Notes under the pieces: generated by a model
Databases searched by the model: none
What the model was told of the DNA's origin: nothing
Seen by the model: only the letters and a program-made list of their open reading frames with translations
Source of the DNA: Hymenopellis radicata
Taxonomy: Eukaryota; Basidiomycota; Agaricomycetes; Agaricales; Physalacriaceae
Assembly (NCBI GenBank): GCA_015501595.1
Contig: JADNRX010000007.1
Span: forward strand, 372,001 to 436,000
DNA: 64,000 nucleotides
Reading direction: 5' to 3'
Made by a program: the position numbers and the translations under genes
Shown: piece after piece, positions 46,842 to 57,913 of the stretch
Layout of the letters: every line of letters starts with the position of its first letter
Position numbering within the stretch: the stretch's first letter is position 1

Positions 46842-48186
46842 CTATGATGCCATGACAATATCTCCATCTCCGACCGGAGGCACAGGCAAGTTTATCGGTT
46901 CCAGTCCAGTCATTGGCATAAGATCTAAGCCTGCGACTGCGAAGCGCAAGGCCCTCCCCCACGCCTCTTCAACGCGGTACCCTCCACCACGCATGATACC
47001 CTCTCTATCCTTTCTAACCGCTTCACTGAAAAAGTCGTCGTAACCGTCGACCTTCAAGCTAATCTGAATCTCATAGCAGTCCCAGTTATCCTGTAATGGC
47101 ACGTGCGGTACATCCTGTATAGCTGTATTGGCTTTGGATCGCGTCTTGAGCAGCCGAGACAGATCCCCGCCACCAAAGGAGTTCATCGAGGACATGCGAT
47201 GGGAGGATCGTTTCAACGCGTTGGCACGAGATTTTGCAATGAGTTTCGTGGCGTCCTTTTCGCTTGTCTCCAGCTTGTCGATAATTTCTCGGCGTTCCTT
47301 CTCCTTCTCCTCCCGCTCTTCTACTTCCAGTCTAGCGGCCTCGGCGGCGCGAGCTTCGCGCTCTTGTCGCTCAAACTCTTCCTGTTCTTTCAAGGCGAGT
47401 GCATACTGCTCCTCCCTTTGGGTATTTAGAGTGATAAGAGCAGCATTCGCCGCTTTGTAGGCAGCAACTCGCTTCTCCGTTTCCGGAACATTGATGTTGT
47501 GAATAAAATTGAATGCTGATGACCTATTGAAAAGCATTGTTGATTGTCCGTGACATTGACTCACCTATATCTTCCACTTCTTCCAAGTAATCATTATACG
47601 TTTTGAGATCATCAAAATCTTCTCGCCGCTTGTTGAAACTAGAAATGGTCGTCTCAAAATCTTTGTGAGGCATGGAATAAGACGCACTCTTTCGCAAGTC
47701 GCCGCCTGACAGCAACCTCTTTCTCCACGCCTAAGTCTTCAAACGTTTGGGGTGTGAACGCGAGCTTCCTGAGGACAGTGTTGCATATTGGACAAGGCGC
47801 AGGTCCGAGAGTGAATAGACGGTCAATACATGATTCACACCTGCGAGAAATCTGTCAAATATGAACATCCAAAAGCATAGACAGAGCGTACATTTTGTGG
47901 TAGCATGAGCTGACCAGCAATCGTAATTTCGGATTGAGATACCGGTCACTTTTACATACAGGACATTGGTCGTCCATCGACTGTATAACATGAGTTTGAA
48001 GACTTTGCTGGGAAAGGTACTCACAAAGAACTCTGTCGTTCTGCCCGAGGCATCCTTGACGCCACCGCCGAAAATCGTGGACGACGTGCTTTGCACCTGA
48101 GGCGTCCCGGAGCGCGTCCCAGCCGACGAACCACCGATACCGCCCTTGCGGACAGTCTTGCCTTGTAACCAGGCGCGCGAAGACAT
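46842..48186 (-). CDS. tfb3: TFIIH subunit MAT1/TFB3 (CDK-activating kinase assembly factor)
   Basis: RING protein that assembles the CDK7-cyclin H kinase and tethers it to TFIIH for transcription initiation and repair. A low-complexity start (MSSRAWLQGKTVRKGG) leads to the RING: DDQCPVCKSDRYLNP, then a Cys/His pair in SSCYHKMC, CESCIDRLF, and APCPICNTVLRK. The MAT1 signature follows: QTFEDLGVEKEVAVRRRLAK, joined through a 50-nt intron to FNKRREDFDDLKTYNDYLEEVED. A long Glu/Arg coiled coil (EEFERQEREARAAEAARLEV) and a conserved C-terminus complete about 390 residues. No frame break. The start is 162 bp from the divergent ankyrin gene. Confidence 0.9.
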
Positions 48187-48348
48187 GATAGTTCTTAGTC
48201 AAGAGTGCACACACGAGTTAGGAGAAGGACCTTCCTTTTGCAGCTACCTTTCTTTCACCACACTCTCCTCGATCAAAATTTGCCATTCGCGTCACCCAAT
48301 CGTGACTTGACTCTGTCTTCCATCATTGTATAACATCTAGGATACTTC
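48187..48348. promoter_or_regulatory. Shared divergent promoter, MAT1 and ankyrin gene
   Basis: Only 162 bp separate the two start codons, so regulatory sequence and 5' leaders are shared. CT-rich tract CTTTCTTTCACC near 48247; no specific site assigned. Confidence 0.5.
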
Positions 48349-48963
48349 ATGGCAGAGGAATCGACGAAACCGTTGCCCTCCGCAGAGGAAAAAAAGATCT
48401 CCTGCTTGCCTGCAGATACGGCGATCTTGAAGATGTCCAAACATTCGTCGACAAATACTCTCCCTCGTCTTTGGAGGATGTCGTGGACGAGAACGGGAAT
48501 ACGATTCTGCATATGATATCTGCCAATGGCCACCAAGGTTCGCAGGCCACAGCATCCATTGTCACTCGCACTGATCGTGCCACAGATGTACTATCTTACA
48601 TTCTCTCCCTTTCTCCTCCCCCTACATCACTATTGAAATCATCCAATTCCTCCGGGTCCACTCCTTTACACTGGGCCGCTTTGAATTCTCAGCTTGGAAA
48701 TCGCGAAAGCGCTGATTGAGGCAGGCGGTGCACAGTTGATAGACGTGAAGAACAAAGCGGGCCGAAGTTCGCTGGGTGAAGCAGAAAATGCGGGCTGGGA
48801 AGACGGCGCAAGATATTTTGTGAGCGTCATGGAATTCGGAGCTGAAGAGGGTCAGAGCGAAGAGACAGACGAGAAGGTGGAAGGTCCTATAGAAGTCACA
48901 ATCGAGGATGCCAACGGCGGATTGGCGAGCATGACTATTGGAGGAGACAAGCAAGCCTCTTGA
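48349..48963 (+). CDS. Small ankyrin-repeat protein (YAR1-like), two single-base frame breaks
   Basis: Ankyrin protein resembling yeast Yar1, a chaperone for ribosomal protein Rps3. Start MAEESTKPLPSAEEKK; then LLLACRYGDLEDVQTFVDKY, DENGNTILHMISANGH and, after an intron at about 48537-48585, GSTPLHWAALNSQL, EIAKALIEAGGAQLIDVKNKAGRS and an acidic C-terminus ending GGDKQAS. Continuity needs one base at the A7 run of 48389-48395 and one at the GG of 48696-48697. About 190 residues with three ankyrin repeats, matching Yar1 size. Frame faults are judged to be assembly errors because flanking repeat sequence is perfectly conserved on each side. Confidence 0.78.
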
Positions 48964-49022
48964 CACACGTATTGGAGCCAAAATTATTGTATTTCTCTTA
49001 ATATTACTGCATACTACTACAA

Positions 49023-52000
49023 CTATGCGCCACTACGACCAGCGGCTTTTACAACCCCAGCAGCAAGAGTAGGCAACGCCAGCGCCGGATTTTCTATCGT
49101 GGGCGATGGCAGGAATTCGGCTCTGATTAGCCATGCCAGATATTTCCCCATGAGCTCGTCGTCCACTGTCATGTTCAGTTGCCCGATATGCGCCGCCAGG
49201 ACCTGCTTCGTATTGGTGTCATCCAAGTCCGGTGCTTTCGTGCTCGTGGGCAGGTCATCCAACACGAAGTGAAGTAGTGGATAAAGCGCGTTATCCTGAA
49301 CTTCCATAACATGTTGTTCGAGCTTGCGTCGCCACACAAGATATTCGCATGTCTCCGTGGGGAAGCCATATTGGACAAGAGACGACAGCATCCCATTGAA
49401 CGTCGGAAGTGGCTGAGCAGTGATGTGCATGACTGACATCGGCGCGTCTGGAAGAGGGGAAACAGCTGCCAGCGAGGTGCAAAGCGCTACATGATCAACT
49501 GGAACCATGTTCACGGTGTTGTTGATGTCGGGGACCAATCCGAGCTGAATACAGCCCTTCACCATACGCCAGATGAAGTCGTCAGTGTTCGTAACTGTTC
49601 GACATGGATGAGCAGGCGATTAGATCGAATTAAATGGAACTTGCCTGCGGAAGAGGAATCGCCGACGACGTAGCCCGGACGTACAATATGCCCCCTCAGC
49701 CCACGTCGACCTGCTTCAAATAGAAGCTTTTCCGACACCCACTTTGTTTGACCATATCCAGTCTTCAGCGAGGCCTTGGCACCTTCCAGATCATCACTTT
49801 CTGGTACTCCGTTATAATTGGAGTTGCCCAACGCCAAGGTCTCTGATAATCTCACATAATGCTCCGTGTCGATTGCAGACGTCGATGACACGAAGACTAG
49901 AGACTTTTGCTTAGTCGTAGAGGCAAGTTCGATGGCGGTTAGCGTTGCAATAACATTAGCCGATCGGAGCTTCTCGTATGGATACACCCAGTGAACCTAT
50001 GGAACAATGAGCATAAGGGGGCGGATGAAAGGTAGAACACGAACCAGAGCGCCGTTGTGCAACACGACATCAGCTTCCTCCGCCACTCTCGCCCAGTCTT
50101 CGTCCAAACCAAATCGGTCTAGACTGAGATCTCCCACAAGTACTTCCAAACGCCCGTTTTGCACCCATGCATCGTCCCATACACCGCGGTCCGTCGAGCC
50201 TTCCTTCAATCGCTGAAGACCTTTCTGTTGATCGGAGGCACGAACCAGACATATAACCTTCTTTACTTGCGAACGGGAGAGCAGGTCACGTAACACAAAC
50301 GCCCCGAGGAAGCCAGTGGCGCCTGTTAGGAACACCGTCAGCGGCTGAGAGAAATCGGCACCCAGAGGGGCGTATGATTCCTGAAGCTTGGGAAGGAGAT
50401 CAACGTAGTCCTGCCCATATTCCACGGGCGCGTTGGCGGGCTTCTTGGCAGGACTTGGAACAGATAGAAGATTTTTGTCCGACGGAGGAGCGCATTCCTT
50501 GTACGTCAAACCCAGATCTGCGTTGCGCAGAGCTTCAACAGCTTTGACGAGACCCGAGATTGTAGGTTCGTCAAAGATCAGGCCCAGCGGCGCATCGACA
50601 ACGAAGGTCTTACGGATTTCGAAAATGAGGCGAGTCGCAAGAATAGAGTGGCCCCCAAGGTCGAAGAAGCTTTCGTCGAGAGGGATCGGTTGGGGTGCGT
50701 TGGGAAGAACACCCAACCAGAGCGCGCGCATCTTCTCTTCTGTGGAATTGGCCTTGCTGGAAGAGGAGGGTACAGCGGCTGCAGCCTGAGCTGTATCAGG
50801 AAAAGGTAATACAGGTTTATCGATTTTGCCGTTTGGGTTCAAAGGCATGCGTTTAAGGGGGACGAAGACTATCGCAAAGAACTTCAAATTCAAGGGCAAT
50901 TGATAATTTAATGAACTTACGAGTTGGTACGCTATAACTGGGCAGTTTTTTCTTCAAATACTCGCGGATATCCTTGATGAGACGATGGTACTTCTTGATG
51001 CCTTGCACCAACCCCTTGTTGTCTTCGGTGTCAGTAACATCGCTCGCATACTCGTTGAGTTTGTCGCCATCCAGGGAACAAAGTAGCTGACGAGAATCTT
51101 CTCCTCGTCCTTGTCACGTCGAACCAAAGTCACATTCTCCCGAACGAGGGGGTGCTGGCTGAGATGGGTATCGATTTCCCCAAGCTCAATCCTGAAGCCA
51201 CGAATCTTAACTTGATCATCGGCACGCCCGGTACACTCTACAACTCCGTCAGGAAGGTATCGGCCGAGATCACCAGATCGGTACATTCTATCCCGAATGC
51301 CTTTCCAGTAGCGCGCCTCTGGCCCGGAAGGACGCCATTTGCCGGGTGAGCAATGGTATCCTTGACCGGGGCACTGGAAGCAGAGAACCAGTTGTTCACA
51401 AACTTCTCTTTCGAGGCCTCAGCATCAAGATAACCTTCGGCCAGACCACCAGAGCGCACGTATATCTCGCCGACTTCTCCAACTGCGCAAGGAATGTTCT
51501 TGTCGTTCCTGTTTACGACGAGGAGCTGGACATCAACCATGCCTTCTCCAGCAGGCATGATGTCCTTTTGAGTCGCCAAGAAGGTCGGGTCAACAGACAC
51601 AGGTGGAATCGCGAAGTAGGAAACCGCACGTTGTGTCTCCGTGGTACCGTACATGTTGATTATGCGAACGTTAGCAGCAAGGGACTGCAAACGGAGACAG
51701 TCGCGCTTAGTGAGCACGTCTCCGACAAAGAATGCGTTCAGGAGAGACGGAATTTGGCGGGATGCTTGGGCTGAGAGAAGTTGCCCCATAGCTGGCGTCA
51801 AGTGGGTGATAGTGACTTCACTCTCAGCCATCCACTCAGCCAATCGCCCGGGGGTACCGATATCATCTGAGGTAGGAACATGGAGTTGAGCACCGAAGAA
51901 AAGCGGTGTGAACACTGGGAAGAACGTCAGAACTTTTTCCATGACCAGGAATGTATACTGACTATCACGTTGTATAGGATCGTGCGCGATGCCACTGAGC

Positions 52001-53562
52001 ATGGTGAACTTCGAAGTTTCGTTCAGGCCGAATCGCTCGCCCATCCAGGGGAAGAAATGGGTTAGACTGTAATGTCTGCCCCTCACACCTTTGGGAATAC
52101 CGGTACTTCCACTAGTGAATGAAAGCGTTCCAACACTGTCAGGTCCCAGAATAACATTCGGGTCTGTATCTCCCAAATTTGCAATTGAACGGAGAACGTC
52201 AACGCCGTCAGTTCCCAGTCCTCCCATTATTTGTCCGTCAGTCATGACTTCCAACCCAGGAACTTCAACGCGAATCTTAAGCTCTGTCGACAAGAACTCG
52301 CGTACGGATGGATTGATGATACCGGCTCCTTTGAGGACGACTAGACCGCGAGGCTGAGCGACGCGGAGGTAGATGATTTGTCGTGAGGCTGGATATGCTG
52401 GATCTGTATGGAGGCATTGAGAGGAAACTAAACGATATAATATATTTTTTCACTAACCTATAACCGAGAAGGTTGCACCAGCCTTGAGGACTGCCATGAC
52501 AGCTACTACCAGATCAACGCTTCGGTGCGCATAAACCATGACGACTTCCTCGCGTTGTACGCCACTCTTGATGAGATGATGAGCAAGAACGTTCGCGGCG
52601 CGTCGGATAGCGCCGTAGGAATAAACATCCTTTCCTTGAACATCTGATGGTGATGGAGCAGGAAGCGTCTGAACGACGCAGGGCCTGTCGGGCCATTGAC
52701 ATGCATTGCGCGAGAAAACATCAGTGATCGCGCCTTTCCAGTCGCACCAATTAAGGTCAGCGGTAGGACTCGGCAAGCGTTCTCGTTGTGAGGGCGTCAG
52801 GAGGGGTATCGTGCCAGCCATCGCGACAGGATTGGAAGCAACCTTTTTGAGAAGAACGGTCAGCTGGTCGATCATGGTCGTTATTCGGGTATGAGTGAAA
52901 AAGAGCGAGTTGTAGAGTACGCGCAAAGATATACGTGGCGCGATAGATGCGCGAGATGAAGCAGGTGGACGTGTGACAAACACGGTCAGATCTGAAGTCA
53001 AGCTGGTCGATCGGATGAAGTTTTCTTGCGGTGCGTCGGTTTCATCGAAGAAACGAACGCGGAATATGGGGCCTTCCATCGTCGCGTCTTTGCCTTTGTA
53101 CAAGGCATTGGTGATGGCTTCAAAAGGCACGGCGTCAGCCTCTGCCTCCTGTTCAACCTGTTGAACGCGACGAACGATGCCCCAGAACGGATCGGATGGA
53201 TCCACTGACAATCTGAGGACCAGGGGATCACGGGCTTGTGCCGACGAAGACCCCACCACGATATCTGTCTCGCCAGTGTATCGGTGCAACAACACGGTAA
53301 AAGCGGCCAAAAGCAGGTGGAAAGCTGAGGGCCGTTGTAAACTGCTGCTCTCTTCGTCCTCATCGCCTTCTTCGTTTTCATTGTAGAGAGCCAGTTTCAT
53401 CAAGGCAAGTGAAGCATTTTCGGAAAGTTGTGCGAGATGTGCGACCTCGACGAGCTTGTGGGAACCAGATGGACGGGGATAGTCGGTGGGAAGCGTCATC
53501 GAGGGAAGGCTCTGCAGCCTCGACAGGACGCGTGCCAGGCGGATGTCCATCGTTTCAGCCAT
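49023..53562 (-). CDS. lys2: L-2-aminoadipate reductase LYS2 (two single-base frame breaks)
   Basis: Large subunit of alpha-aminoadipate reductase in fungal lysine biosynthesis; adenylates, thioesterifies and reduces aminoadipate to its semialdehyde. In order: an N-terminal condensation-like region ([16 protein letters not shown]), adenylation domain ([35 protein letters not shown]), carrier domain with phosphopantetheine Ser in [12 protein letters not shown], and NADPH-binding reductase ([35 protein letters not shown]). Introns are few; 49595-49644 is a 50-nt GC-AG intron (donor GCAAGT) that exactly rejoins [14 protein letters not shown]. Two breaks lie at CCC 51323-51325 and GGG 51074-51076; adding one base at each restores GPEARYW and [13 protein letters not shown]. 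About 1,430 residues, the normal length. LYS2 is needed for lysine prototrophy, so I take the breaks as assembly errors. Confidence 0.93.
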
Positions 53563-53660
53563 CGTGGGGGAACAGAAAACGAGCTCTGCTTGACTCGAAA
53601 TTCACAAACACAAATCCTGCGGTCGGCCGAAGTACCGGCCCGACATTCCGATGTTAGGTT
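53563..53660. promoter_or_regulatory. 98-bp divergent promoter shared by LYS2 and PFS2
   Basis: Start codons of the two genes are only 98 bp apart. The interval is GC-rich with CGGTCGGCCGAAGTACCGG near 53621-53640, which contains imperfect inverted CGG/CCG triplets such as Zn2Cys6 factors bind; the match is a hypothesis. Confidence 0.55.
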
Positions 53661-55829
53661 ATGTCAGCACAGCGCAAACCTATTTCCAAGTTGAATCCAA
53701 CGGTCATGGCAGCAGCTACTCTGCCAGTCCTCCTTCCCACCAAATGCTTGCCCTCGTCCTCGCCCGGACCTGTTACGGAATGGAAGCCTTCAAAATACCT
53801 TTTACCTCCCCAACCGCCACCAGTTGATGACGCGAAAGTCCAGGAACAAGAGCTCGCCAATAGCCGCCAAATGCTGGACGGGAAGATGATAAAGAAGGCG
53901 CGGCCACGCAAGACTGTAGACTACTTTGGTGGTGTCGGACGCTGGTCAATGGTCGGTACATGAATATCACACTTGTGGCGCGAACAATAACGGAACAACA
54001 GCTACGGACAACGCGTCCAAGTGGATCCTATATTCCCTATCTACGACCATGTCCGCCTCAAATAATAAATGTGGGTTCCCTCTACGTCTACAGTAAACAG
54101 GCTGACCATCCACGCTAGCTTTTACCGCCCAAAGCATACCCTGATAATGCCTCTACTTCATTGTGTACAAAATTTGTTCATACATCAACGAATAAAATCC
54201 GTTGCCCTGTTAACGTTGTGACGGTTCGTGTCCTTCGCTTTGATGCATCTTATAAGCACCCACACTAAACTGTCAGTGGACTCCCGAAGGACGACGGATC
54301 CTCACCGGCTCCACGAGCGGCGAATTCACTCTCTGGAACGGTCTGACGTTCAACTTTGAAACCATCTTGCAAGCCCATGACAGTCCCATCTGCACCCTCA
54401 CATTTACACACTCGGGCGCGTATCTGGTGTCCGCGGACAAGAGCGGCGTCATCAAGTACTTTGAACCTAACATGAACAACTTAACCGCCTGGCAGGGATC
54501 AACGTCCCGCGAAGCTATTCGGGGCATAAGCTTCAGCCCAGATGACCGCCGTTTCGCCACAGCTAGTGATGACTCTAGTGTGCGCATATGGTCGTTCCAG
54601 GACAGTCGAGTGGAAAGTGTATTAACTGGTATGTATTAGCCTGATCGCTTCAGCCCATATTCATCTCCCTTCTAGGACATGGCTGGGATGTCAAATGTGT
54701 CGAATGGCATCCTACCAAAGGTCTCCTCGCGTCCGGTAGTAAAGACAACCAAATCAAGTTCTGGGATCCACGCACTGGCTCGGCGCTAACAACTTTACAC
54801 TCGCACAAAAACACGATACAGGCTCTCGAATGGTCTCCAAATGGCAACTTGATTGCAAGCGCGTCCCGAGATCAGACAGTACGCGTGTTTGATATCCGCG
54901 CCATGAAAGAGTACCGTATCCTCAAGGGACACAAGAAAGAAGTCTGCTGTAAGCATTCTACGTGTCTCCGCTGATCGTCTCTCATCGCATGTACAGCTGT
55001 GACCTGGCACCCTGTGCATCCCATTCTCGTATCTGGCGGGTTAGAAGGTGCTGTCCTTCATTGGGACTTGGACGCAGAAGATGTCTCTCTTAGCCAGCCT
55101 GTCATCTCACCACGGGCGACTCTTTCACAAGCGCATGATTCTAATGTCTGGTCAATGGCTTTCCACCCCCTAGGACATCTTCTCGTTACAGCATCCAACG
55201 ATCACACGACGCGATTTTGGTCGCGCGAGCGACCGGGCGACGTTACTTCTGTATTCTCGGGAGGCGGAGAAAAGCCCCCAGAGATCATCGACATGAGCGG
55301 CCAAGATGACGACGACGAGGCAATGGTGCCCGGCTTCAGTTACGGCGGCGGTGGCGGCGACGGTGTGCAGGGTAACAGTGACTGGTGGGGAGCTATGAGC
55401 AAGCCTGCGGATACGTTCCAGCAGCCGTCTCAAAATGGGAACGGTGGCGCATATAGTGGTGCACGAGAGTTTGAAAGTGGTGGGATTGACGATTTCATCC
55501 CTGGATTGGGAGGAGGGAGTGCTCCACCCCCGCCGTCTATACCCCCGCCTCGATCGCAAGACAATTCGTACGATGGCGCGGACGAGTTTGGTCGTAGTAT
55601 GCGTGGTGGCGGCGGTGGCGGACGAGGCGATTCTGGAGGTCGGGGTCGGGGAGACTATGACGCCGGAGGCGGAGGGCCTGGCGGGTATGGAAGAGGGTAC
55701 GATGGAGGTGGGGGACGAGGTGTTTATGATTCAGGTGGTGGCTACGATTCCTGGAACGGCTCCCGAGGACAGAACGACGACCGCTGGTCGGGTTCAAGAC
55801 GAGGTGGAGGTGGCAGAGGAAGGTATTGA
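53661..55829 (+). CDS. pfs2: Polyadenylation factor subunit PFS2 (WDR33-like)
   Basis: WD40 scaffold of the cleavage and polyadenylation factor that recognises pre-mRNA 3' ends. The N-terminus has [17 protein letters not shown], then the classic [21 protein letters not shown] region across two introns. Seven WD repeats follow: [114 protein letters not shown] and [20 protein letters not shown]. The C-terminal 180 residues are Gly/Arg/Asp-rich (RGG-type, [18 protein letters not shown]), typical of fungal PFS2. Four to five short introns. No frame break. About 630 residues. Confidence 0.92.
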
Positions 55830-55937
55830 GGGTCTGTCTATGTTTGCTGTACATTGTAGTGCCGTTCTTTTTTTATCCATGCGTAACTAGCGCCGTTTAA
55901 AAGTCCAAGATATCAAGCACAAGCGAGTTCAAGTTAA

Positions 55938-57913
55938 TTAAACCCTATCAAAGACGACCTCTCCTTGACCCTCGCCAACCTGGATCACCACATCTCCTGA
56001 TGCACCCCAGAAGTCTCCACGCAGAGCCCACTGACCATCGATCCATTCCGCTACGAAGCGAGCGTCCTGTCCAGTGATGACATCTCCCTCCGTCACCTCA
56101 TCCATGTTCGTCTCCAAGCCCTCTTCACGTCGCATATCCCAGTTCGTCCAGATCATGGACGCGTTGAACAGATTGCCGTCAAAGTGCTGGAACAAGATGT
56201 ACTTGGCCCAGTACCGTGGATAGGGCATAACAAGGGCGGGCGTAGTCGAGTTTCCCAGAACTTGCTGAATGACTGGGTGGTTTACGGCAGTGGCGCAGCC
56301 CTCGGAAGGGGAGGTGTCGATATAGCAGGCGTTGAATGTCCCATAGGCAGGGTGAGAATAGGTGCCTTCCATGTCAGCAAACGGCGTAGAAGGATCAGAG
56401 GGGTTTTCGGGTATGGTGATTGCTTGGTAGGCATCCGCGAAGGTGTTTTGAATTGTCAGATCTCTGAAAATTTAGAAGGTCAAGGGGATGTACAGTGTTC
56501 TCCGGATGCCATGTACTTACCTGGGTTCCCAGTCAACAAAGTCGAGTCCGAGCAATTCGTCCGTGAGTCGGTATTTGATTGCTTCTGCAACAAAGTAGGC
56601 ATTCTCGTTATTGGTTAGAACGATGACACCGATGTTATCATTGGGGTATCGGGCGACCTACAGGGGAACATTAATGTATAACCTTAGTGAAGAAGACTTG
56701 CATACCTGTGAGTGGTATCCGGGATTGTGCCCGGTATGTTCAACGGTTTCGTGACCACGGTAAGAGAAGCCCCATTGCGCACACCCATAAACTTGAGGGC
56801 TCTAACAATGCGCGTCAATGAGTACCGAAAGGCAAACGATTGAATTTCTCACTAGTTCAGGAAAATCGCCAGTTCCTGCTGAGACAGAGACACCATTCGC
56901 AGCATGCGTAATGATGTCGCTGGTTACGATCGTGCTGTTGGAAATAGGATCAATGCCACTGTTCATAAGCATGGACAGCCATTTGACCTGTACGAAGGCT
57001 TAATATGGGCAAGAAGACTTGTGTGAAGAAATATTACTGACCATATCTCTCGCAGTCGAGAAAATTCCCGCTGCGCCAGCCCAGATGTTTTCCTGACCAG
57101 GACGTAACATGTACGGAACGACCTCACGCACAGTTCCTTGTATTCCGAAAGCGAGGTCGCGACCATGCTGGACAAATGAATTCGCCAACAGTCCAGAGCC
57201 CTCAGCCTCTTTGACAGAGTATGTGGTAGAAGTCATATTGAGAGGCTGGAAGAACTTCTCCCCGACATACTCCTCGTACGTTTGGTTTTTGGTGGAGTGC
57301 AGAACCGTCAGGTGGGATAACGCCTCGTACATAAGGTTATTGTACTGGAACTGTTGACGAAGCTCTGCTGATGGTTTGAGGTAACGAAGTTTCGAGATCT
57401 GGAGAATGAAATACGGTCAACATCATGACGAACAGGGGAGGGACGTTTACTTACCATCTCCCCAACCCCGCCATCGAAAGGACCACCAAAGTATTCGTGT
57501 GCAGGGAGGCCAGTACGATGGGATCCCAGATCCTGGAGATTAGCCCCGACGTCAATCACTTCGTCCATCATCCCCCAAAGGTCCCCAAAAGCATCGCTGG
57601 CTTTGGTAGTCCAAGTCATGTTGGAGTCTTGAAGAACTGTTCCCACCGCGAGTGTGGTAAAGAGTTTCGTGTTCGACGCGATAGAAAAGAGGGTATCAGG
57701 AGTTACGGGTGTTCCATCGCTCCTGGCAATACCATAAGACCCAAAGTCGGTTTCCCAGGTAGAGTTCGTCTTTTTTATGACCGCCACAGCGATACCGGAG
57801 GAATTCCATCGCTCGAGGAAGCCTTGGATGTACTGGTGGGTTTCGGCGCTGATGAGGGCACCATGGGTAGTGTGAAAGAGTGTGAGGATGGAGACAAAGA
57901 GCGACAAGTGCAT
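55938..57913 (-). CDS. Secreted beta-lactamase-fold serine hydrolase
   Basis: Serine hydrolase of the class C beta-lactamase/penicillin-binding-protein-like family; fungal members are esterase- or peptidase-like, with unknown substrates. A signal peptide (MHLSLFVSILTLFHTTHGA) opens the protein. The SxxK catalytic motif is SNTK in LFSIASNTKLFTTL, and the YxN motif is YNN in QFQYNNLMYEAL. GHETVEHTGHNPGYHS gives the HTG (KTG-like) motif, followed by IGVIVLTNNENAYF. A C-terminal lipocalin-like domain of about 150 residues (MEGTYSHPAYGTF, RGDFWGASGDVVIQV) ends at 55938. Three introns. About 570 residues; intact. Confidence 0.87.

Noticed and set aside
46842..47460. Plus-strand Ser/Leu-rich frames
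   Set aside because: Antisense shadow of the MAT1 coiled-coil region.
47640..47700. Apparent frameshift in MAT1 after VRRRLAK
   Set aside because: A 50-nt GTGCGT-TAG intron joins it in frame to FNKRREDF.
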